64,000 nucleotides of DNA from JACCZX01 sp963807155 (GTDB taxonomy: Bacteria; Pseudomonadota; Gammaproteobacteria; Burkholderiales; Burkholderiaceae_F): the NCBI GenBank assembly GCA_963807155.1, contig CAWEAZ010000025.1:36386-100385 (forward strand). Reading direction: 5' to 3'. Position 1 is the stretch's first letter. Every line of letters begins with the position of its first letter. The translations under genes were made by a program, and so were the position numbers. The notes beneath the pieces are model-generated. The model did not search any database, was not told the origin of the DNA, and saw only the letters and a program-made list of their open reading frames with translations. Of this stretch, positions 56,892-64,000 are shown one piece after another.

Positions 56892-59800
56892 TGATCCGGT
56901 GCCCCGGATGCGGCGAGGAGAACCCGCCCAAGTTCAGGTTGTGCGGTTACTGCGGTACGCCACTGATCACCGCCGAAGCGTTGCCCGTGCACGAGGTGCG
57001 CAAGACCGTCACGCTGATCTTCAGCGACTTGAAAGACTCGACCGCCCTCGGCGAACGCCTTGACAGCGAAGCGTTGCACGAGGTCAAGGAGCGCTATTTC
57101 AGCGCGATGGCCGCCGAGATCAAGCGCCACGGCGGCAAGATCGAAAAGTACATCGGCGACGCCATCATGGCCGTGTTCGGTCTGCCCCGAGCGCACGAGG
57201 ATGATGCGCTGCGTGCGGTGCGTGCCGCGATCGGCATGCAGACGGTGTTGCGCGGACTGAACGAAACATTAGGTGCGCGCTTCGGCGTCGTGCTGGCAAA
57301 TCGCACCGGTATGAACACCGGTGAGGTGGTGGCAGTCGACGATCCGACGGCGAATCAGAAGCTCGCGACCGGAGACGCGGTCAACGTCACGGCGCGACTC
57401 GAACAGGCCGCACCGGCGAACGAAATCTACATCGGTGAGGTGACATACCGACTCGTGCGCGACGCCGTCGAAGTCGAACCAGTCGAGCCACTGGCCCTGA
57501 AGGGCAAGTCGCAGCCGGTCGCCGCCTACCGCCTGATCTCTGCGCATGGGCAGGATGGCAATGTGCGGCGCCATGACACGCCGGTCGTCGGCCGCGACGA
57601 CGAACTCGCGGTTCTGCAGCGCGCGTGGGAAACGGTCGTCACCGACCGTCGTGCCAGCCTGGTGACGGTGATTGGCGATGCGGGAATGGGCAAGTCGCGA
57701 CTGGTGCGGGAACTGATGGACCGGGTCGGTGGCCGCGCGCGCATTATTTTCGGCCGCTGCCTCGCCTACGGGGAGGGCATCACGTTCTGGCCCTTGCGCG
57801 AGATGGTCGTCGAGGCGGCGAACGTACTGCAGGATGACTCGCCGGAGATCGCGCGCGAGAAAATTCTGGCCTGCGTTGGAGACGACGATGTTGCCGATCG
57901 CCTGGCGTCGGCGACTGGACTGAGCGCAAGACAGTTTCCGCTGCACGAGATCTACTGGGGCGCTCGACGCTTCATGCAACTGCTGGCCCGAGAAGGTCCA
58001 GTGGTGGCGATGATCGACGACATCCACTGGGCCGAGCCGGCCTTCCTGGATCTGCTCGAGCATCTGCTGGAGACGATTGACGATGCGCCGGTGCTGATGC
58101 TTGCGACCGCGCGCCATGAACTGCTCGAGGAGCGGGCCAATTGGGGCGAACGCGAGCGTTCGAATCGGCTCGTGCTGCAGCCGCTGGCCGACTCCGCCGC
58201 CGCAGCAGGTCGTGACGAATCTGCTCGGCGCGGCCGGCCTGCCCGAGACTCTGATGAAGCGCATCGTTGACGCGGCCGAAGGCAATCCGCTGTACGTCGA
58301 GCAGATGCTGGCGATGCTGATCGACACGGGCGCCGTGCGACAGGAAGGTGGAGAATGGGTCGGCGTTCAGACGCAGGCCGACATCGCAGTGCCGCCCACG
58401 ATCCAGGCACTGCTCGAAGCACGCCTGGACAACCTCCAGCGCAGTGAACGCGCGGCCGCAGAGCCGGCCGCGGTGATCGGGCTGGAGTTTCCACAGTCCG
58501 CCGTGCAGGCACTCGCGCCGCAGCCTCTGCGTAGCAGCATCGAAGTGCAACTGACGGCGTTGTCTCGCAAGCACTTCATCCGGCCCGCTACGACGGTCGA
58601 TTCAGACTCGCGTTATCGGTTCGACCATCACCTGGTGCGCGACACGGTCTACAACGGCCTGCTCAAGCGTGCACGCGCCACGATGCACACCGAGTTCGTG
58701 AAATGGGCCGACCAGGTCAACGCCGAAAGCGATCGCGGCCAGGAATTCGAAGCGATCCTCGGCTACCACCTCGAGCAGGCTTACCGCTACCTGGGCGAGC
58801 TGGGGCCGATCGACGAGGCGGGCGCGGCGATCGGGCGCGACGGGGCGCGCCGGCTGGCATCGGCCGCGCGGCGAGCGTTTGCGCGCGGCGATATGCACGC
58901 GCGCTGCGAACTTATTTCAGCGAGCGGCCGCGACTGCTGCCTGTTGACGCACCAGGAACGGCGTCGAACTCTTGCCCGATTTGGCTGAAGCGCTAATGGG
59001 ACTCGGCGACTTCAGCGGGCGCGCGCGACGCATCGCAGAAGGCGCGATCAACGTGCCGATCGCGCTGGCAAATGTGCGCGTCAGCGCGGCCAGCCGGCTG
59101 ATCCTGGCACGTTCTTGCGCGCTTACAGTCGCGACAAGAGTGCGGACGCGGAAGAAGATCCGCTCAAGATCGTCGACGAATTGGTACCTGCTCTCGAGCC
59201 GAGGGGCGCACAACGAACTTGCCACTGCGTGGCGGCTGGTCGTCATGGTGCATGGTAGTGGCGGGCCGTTACTCGAAGGCTTCCGAGGCGGCGCAACGGC
59301 ATCATATGGAGCACGCGCGAATCGCCGGCAACGAGCGGCTGGCGGCCAAGGTGGCTGGCACGCTCGGAGGCATTGCCCTGTATGGCCCCACTCCGGTATG
59401 GATGCGATTGGCCAATGCGAGAAGGCATCGAGGACGGACTTAGCGATCGGCAAGTGGAGGGAGTCTGCTGTGCATGCTCGCAAGCCTGCGCGCCATGAAC
59501 GGGGAACTTGAAAGCGCGCGACTCTGTATCAACGCGGCCGCGACATACTGCGCGATCTGGGGCAGGGCATACAGGCAGCCGCCAGCGGAATTCATCTTGC
59601 AACCGTCGAGCTGCATGGCGGTGATCTCGCGCGCGCGGAACGGGAAGTGAGACTTGATTTCGAGTTCCTGCATCGGATGGGGGAGAACTACCACCTGTCC
59701 AGCATCGCGGCGCTGCTGGCGAAGGTGGTGCGGGAACAAGGCAGGGACGACGAGGCCCTGGAGCTGTTGAAAACGGCTGAGCAGCTTAGTTCGCCCAATG

Positions 59801-60091
59801 ACATTGCGTCACAAGCGTTCTGGCGGTCGATGCGTGCTCCGATCCTGGCCCGCCAGAAGAATTTCAGCCAGGCGGAAGAACTCGCGCGGGCTGCGGTCGA
59901 TTTGCTGAAGCAAACGGAATCGCCCAGCCTGGAGGCAGATGCGCTCGTCTGAACTTGCTCTTGTGTTGAACGTCGCTGGCAAGCTAACGGAGGCCCGGGG
60001 CGTAATCGGTGAAGCGATCGCGACTGTATCGTTCCAAGGGCGACATCGTCTCGTCGGAGCGCTCGATCGTTGGGCGCGGACGATTCACTAG
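56891..60091 (+). CDS. Class III adenylate cyclase with zinc ribbon, AAA ATPase and TPR-like region, many frameshifts
   Basis: About 1060 residues when frames are joined. Residues 4-21 are a zinc ribbon (CPGCG and CGYCG). Residues 36-215 are a class III cyclase domain: metal Asp in LIFSDLKDSTALGERL and KYIGDAIMAVFG, adenine-specifying Lys (KYIGD) and Asp (TGDAVNVTARLEQ), and the transition-state Asn/Arg in the same motif. Then an AAA ATPase with Walker A IGDAGMGKSRLVREL and VAMIDDIHWAEPA, followed by helical repeats (YHLEQAYRYLGELG, EALELLKTAEQLSSPNDI). The frame is intact to about 58200 and then breaks repeatedly, with at least eight single-base changes up to 60 kb. Because the protein sequence stays clear, sequence error is likelier than decay. 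No membrane segment. Confidence 0.88.
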
Positions 60092-60092
60092 A

Positions 60093-60119
60093 CAAAAAGA
60101 ACGGGGCCGAATGGCCCCG
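60093..60119 (-). terminator. Intrinsic terminator for the secreted-protein gene
   Basis: On the minus strand CGGGGCC-ATTC-GGCCCCG forms a perfect seven-pair GC stem followed by TTCTTTTTG. It is 28 bases beyond the stop of the secreted protein at 60147. Read on the plus strand the hairpin is followed by the weaker GATTCTGTTT, so it may also stop transcription from the cyclase gene. Confidence 0.8.
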
Positions 60120-60146
60120 ATTCTGTTTAGCTCAATAAACGTTTGT

Positions 60147-61313
60147 TTAGAAGAATTGGAAGACACCATTCGTCGTATTGATGACTCCCCACTCGAAAGC
60201 GCTCCCTAAATCCGGGTTGGGCTTGTAACTATTCTTGTACGCGGTGCGGTACGCAATACACGGTTTCCCATTGCCCAGGGATCGTCGGGCTCGCGCAGTC
60301 GCCGACTTGACTTCCGCCGTATTGACTGCCATTGGGGATGTAAAAGATGGTCACGCTGTTGATGTTCGTGCCCTTCTTGATATTCTCGGCATCCATCCGC
60401 AGCACGATCGTCAGGTATGCCGGGCTGAAATCCGCCGGCGACTGGTGGTCGCTGCGTCAATGATTTGGATATTGGACGAATAGCACGTCAGGAAATTGGT
60501 ACACGTCGGAAGCGGGGCCTCTACGACGGTAGCTTTCGTAATGAATTGCGACGAAGGCACGGTTACCGTAGTAGTAAAGGGGTCGCCGCCAAGGAGGCCT
60601 GTAATACCGCCGTCACCCGTAAAGAATGTGCCGCCTGTCTTTCGGAGCCGCCCGACTTCACCTGCAGGTCATTCGGCGTACCAAGATCAACGCGCACGCA
60701 CGGATGGGTCGCAGACGATGGATTTTCAAGCGACGGGCCGGGACATGGGAATGGCGTCGGAGTCGCGCTCGGCCACCGGCCAAAAGTCGACCGAATCGTT
60801 CGGAGATTTGCCAGCGTTGGCGGAACCTTCAGCGGTAATCACGCGTCCGCTGAAGCCGACGTAGTCATGCCGGAGGCGCTGCGATGCCACGGGTCTTGGA
60901 TCGGAGCGATGAAGAAGAGCGTGAACTGTTTGGCTTCGCGAGCGCTGAAATGTTCCAGTGAGCAGGTGATCTGCACCTTGTTTCGAACGGTGGAGCGACC
61001 TGGCACGTTGCGCCATCCACGGAAGAGGAAACTAATGATCTCTTGTGGGTCTGCCACCTCCACGGTTCCTTCAAGCACCACCTTGTTGATGGTGTTCCCG
61101 CTCGTATTGGCGACAGTGACCTTCGCGCCGACGAAGCCATTGTAAGAGCGGCGATTCTCGGTGGTCTGCTGGTCGACTGTAGGTCACTGTCGGAGATAGC
61201 GGATCTACCGTGGTCAGCGTGATACCGGCGGCGCCAAACGCCCCTGTGCAAACACCAAGCAGCGACCCTATGGGAACTGCCACCTTCCTCAATGCTGTTT
61301 CCATTCCTCGCAT
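60147..61313 (-). CDS. Secreted protein of unknown function, many frameshifts
   Basis: About 385 residues when frames are joined. It begins METALRKVAVPIGSLLGVCT with cleavage near TGAFGAAG, a clear export signal. The body is Thr/Val/Gly-rich with beta-strand character: YNGFVGAKVTVANTSGNTIN, KVVLEGTVEVADPQEIISF, ITCSLEHFSAREAKQFTLFF, ITAEGSANAGKSPNDSVDFW, LLGGDPFTTTVTVPSSQFIT, and the end FEWGVINTTNGVFQFF. The first half resembles DUF11/CARDB-like repeat domains of surface proteins, though I cannot confirm this. Paired Cys suggest disulphides. At least five frame breaks occur. A strong terminator follows. Function unknown. Confidence 0.55.
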
Positions 61314-61569
61314 GATCCTGTTTCCTTCTTGTCTCTCTCTTTGGAGACCGCGAAGCTTCTACGGAAGTGACCCTAGCGTCAACAAGGGATATCCACCGCT
61401 GGTCGGTGCGTGCCATGGAGCGTCGCTTCGGTTGCGTGTCAGCCACAACCCGTCGGCTTGCTATCCTCGACCGTTGCGGCGGCCGTGCACTGCCTCGATT
61501 TCACAGTTCGGCACGGCTACTAGCGTAAGGCCCGGGCGCCGGCGCGACCGCGTGATGTGAGGACATGGA

Positions 61570-63916
61570 TTGAGTTCGGACGGCGCGCGTCTAGCTTGGT
61601 GGAAATCGCTGCTGCAGCCGAGGGGCATCGCCCGGGGCGATATCGCCGGCGGTCTGACGGCGGCGGTAGTGCTGCTGTCAATCGAAGGCAGCTACGGGTT
61701 GGTCGCGTTCGCGCGCCTGGGACCGGAGCAAGTGCAAGTCGGTTTCGTGCTCGGCGTCTGCACTGCGGCGCTCGCGAGCGCGGTGACCGCGTTTGCGGGC
61801 GGAAAGGGACCACTGTTAACTGGTCCCAGTGCGGCGCTGGCGCTGCTGGTACCGGCGCTGATGGGTGCGCTGGTGGTCGATCCGCGATTTCTCGCCGCCA
61901 ATGGGCAACCGCTCGTCCCACTGCTGCTGGCTTTCCTGGCGTTTGGCGTGGTCCTCGCCGGCGTTCTGCAGATACGCTCCGGCATCGAAGTTCGGCGGTC
62001 TCATCCGCTACGTTCCATATCCGGTTGATGCCGGCTACATGAACGGTTCTGCTGTCCTGATGGTGGCGGCGATGCTGCCGCATTTGCTTGGCTTGCCCGA
62101 CGGACAAGGCGCCGCCGATTGGCGCAATGCGCAGCCGCTGGCTCCAGTCATCGCGCTCGCCGGGCTGGTGCTCGCGGTGCGGCCGCCGCGGTGGACACGA
62201 CGTGTCCCCGCCTATCTGACGGGGTTGCTGGCCGCTACAGCGCTGCATCACCTGCTGACACTTACGCCGTTAGCGGGCGCGCTCGGGCCGCATTTAACGC
62301 GCCGCGCTTCGAATGGCCGGGCGTCGAAGCGATGGCGCCGCTGTTCGAACGGCTGGGCGATGGTCTGCTGCTCGACAAGATGTGGTTGCTGATTGAATTC
62401 GCCGCCGCGGCCGCGTTTGTATCGAGTTTGCAGACAGCGCTCGCTGATTCCACGGTCGACGAATTGACGCACCGACGCGAAGACCGTGACCGCACCATGC
62501 TCCAACAAGGGGTCGCCAACGTTGCGTTAGGGTTCATCGGCGGAGTGCCGAGTGCGGGCGCGGTGGTACGCAGCAAGATCAATCTGGACGCAGGCGGCAC
62601 CACCGCGATGTCACGCGTTTTTTTCGGGGCTGGCCTGTTGCTCGCGCTCGCATTCGGTCTGCGTTTCATGAGCTTCGTGCCGATGGCCGCCATCGCCGGG
62701 GTATTCACGGCGGTCGCGTACTCGCTGGTCGACGCCTGGACACGGAGCGCTACCCGAGTTCTGTGGCAGCAAGGTCTCAGGTGGCGCATGCCGCGCGCTC
62801 TGGCGGAAAGTTACGGAATCATGCTGCTGGTCGCGGGTATTGCGATCTTCGTTTCGCTGCCGCTCGCGATCGGGGTCGGCGTGCTGGTCGCCATTCTGAT
62901 GTTTATCCGCAGCAACATTAAGAAGCCGATTCGCCAGATTGTCCACGCCGATCGGCGCACTTCGCGCAAGGTCCGTCCAGCGGCCGAAGCTGAGTCGCTG
63001 CGGGCACACGGCGCACGGATCGCGATGCTGGAACTCGATGGTGCGTTGTTCTTCGGCACCGCCGAAGCGGCCGACCACGAGATCGAGCGGCTGGTTCACA
63101 TATCCGACCAGATCGTGCTCGACTTCGAGCGCGTTAGCGAGGTCGATGCGAGCGGTGCGCGCGTGCTGCTGCAGGCTGCCGATGCGGTCCGGCGCGCCGG
63201 CAAGCACCTGCTGTTCGCGGGTTTGTCGCCGCGTAATGCGCCCATGCGCATGATCCGCGATATGGATGTGCACGGACGGCTGGCCGACTGCGCATTTTTT
63301 CCCCGACGCGGATCGTGCGCTCGAGCACGCCGAAGATCGGCTGTTGGCGATCTTGCGCGAACGTCAGTTGTCGATGCGCCGCTGACACTCGGAGAAGCCC
63401 TGGTTGGGTCTGGGCTCAAGGCCGACGAGCTCGAGCTGCTGAGGTCGATGATGGTCGAGCGGCGCGTCGCGAAGGGCGAGGCGGTGTTCGCTCCGCGACC
63501 CGGGCGACTCGATGTTCGTGTTGTTGCAAGGGCAGGTCGGAATCTGGTTACCGGGCGGGCAAACCGAGGACGACGCTGCCCTCGGGAGGCGTCTGATCTC
63601 GTTCGCGCCGGGCGTGGTGTTCGGCGATATGGGTCTGCTTGCCGGAGCGGCGCGCTCCGCGGATGCGATCGCGGAAAGTGACACGCTGATGCTCGAACTG
63701 CAGCGCGAGCCATATGAACGGCTGGTAGCCGAGCACCCGGAGGTGTTCGGCAAGCTGCTGCTGAACATCAGTTTGCTGCTTGCGTCGCGCGTCCGCTCGC
63801 TGAGCGACGAGCTGCAAGCGGCGCACGCCGTGAGCTCAGCTTACACGCACACCGGATGGCTAACGACGAGGCGGGACGGCCGCCGCATCGCGATGCACTG
63901 CTCGCGCAGCAGCTGA
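61570..63916 (+). CDS. SulP/SLC26 anion transporter fused to STAS and cyclic-nucleotide-binding domains, several frameshifts
   Basis: About 780 residues when joined. A TTG at 61570 is the best start visible. SulP transmembrane region: RGDIAGGLTAAVVLLSIEGS, GKGPLLTGPSAALALLVPAL, YVPYPVDAGYMNGSAVLM, GFIGGVPSAGAVVRSKINLD and MSFVPMAAIAGVFTAVAYSL. STAS domain: IAMLELDGALFFGTAEAADH with VLDFERVSEVDASGARVLL. C-terminal cNMP-binding domain: SMFVLLQGQVGIWLPGG with FGDMGLLAGAARSADAIAES, which has the phosphate-binding Gly and Arg-Ser-Ala. Frame breaks lie near 61987, 62300, 63302, 63365 and 63500. It probably moves an inorganic anion or bicarbonate with gating by cAMP or a related ligand. The 256 bases upstream (61314-61569) show no feature. 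The exact stop is uncertain. Confidence 0.85.
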
Positions 63917-64000
63917 CGGCACTGCTGGGCGAGGCTGCGCCTGCAGCACTCGGTTTCTTGCAGCAGCATTTGCTGTGGGTTGAACTCGCTGCCGGCGAAG
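63856..64000 (+). CDS. Probable cyclic-nucleotide-binding domain protein, N-terminus (truncated by window edge)
   Basis: The first 48 residues from ATG 63856 overlap the end of the SulP gene. LGFLQQHLLWVELAAGE resembles the opening of a cNMP-binding domain, the helix before the first beta strand. Bacterial patatin-like phospholipases of the NTE group often begin this way, and such a gene would fit the neighbourhood. Too little is visible to decide. Confidence 0.4.
   Translation, partial: MANDEAGRPPHRDALLAQQLTALLGEAAPAALGFLQQHLLWVELAAGE

Noticed and set aside
1..64000. CRISPR arrays, tRNA or rRNA genes, insertion sequences, prophage or toxin-antitoxin pairs
   Set aside because: I looked through the intergenic gaps and found no spaced direct repeats, cloverleaf-like segments, transposase genes or paired small stress genes.

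Overview
The window is a roughly 60 percent GC chromosomal segment of a betaproteobacterium, most likely environmental and near the Burkholderiales. The evidence is gene order: leuS-lptE-holA-proA-hemJ, a BPSS1780-type membrane protein, thrB (aminoglycoside-phosphotransferase type), a DUF2782 protein and polA close together, recG-oxyR, yajQ facing murB, and yggS-proC facing pilT-pilU. I see no rRNA, tRNA, CRISPR array, insertion sequence or phage module.

Layout. 0-5.4 kb: the end of an aldo/keto reductase, a DUF6064 membrane protein, then a five-gene minus-strand chromate unit (chrB-chrA-second ChrB domain-cytochrome c/P460-5'-3' exonuclease). 5.4-6.7 kb: an oxaloacetate decarboxylase-like enzyme and a small acetyltransferase. 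6.7-13.7 kb: a signalling block of TonB receptor, YfiR-like protein, CHASE8 hybrid histidine kinase, small hypothetical and PAS-GGDEF-EAL protein. 13.8-15.4 kb: an encapsulated-ferritin-type protein without a shell gene and a broken orphan ugpB. 15.6-29.5 kb: housekeeping genes (ubiA, proC, yggS, pilT, pilU, a CBS protein, glutathione peroxidase, an RlmL-type methyltransferase, hemJ, proA, holA, lptE, leuS). 29.5-32.8 kb: uvrD interrupted in helicase motif III by a 354-residue intein. 32.8-51.5 kb: transglutaminase, thrB, LOG protein, polA, dienelactone hydrolase, ZIP transporter, sseA, xseB-ispA-dxs, yajQ, murB, ridA, recG and oxyR. 51.6-56 kb: dps and glcDEF. 56-64 kb: a cyclic-nucleotide neighbourhood (CpdA-like phosphodiesterase overlapping a class III adenylate cyclase, a secreted protein of unknown role, a SulP-STAS-cNMP fusion, and the start of another probable cNMP-domain gene).

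A strong technical theme runs through the window. At least 18 genes, including essential ones (leuS, polA, ispA), are broken by single-base indels. Almost all are repaired by deleting one base, usually from a short G/C run. I read these as assembly or long-read errors and annotate the repaired genes as intact CDSs. The orphan ugpB, with five indels, may be a true pseudogene.

The most notable items are the UvrD intein, the cAMP synthesis/degradation/binding neighbourhood, the shell-less EncFtn ferritin, and the chromate operon carrying a cytochrome P460 fusion.
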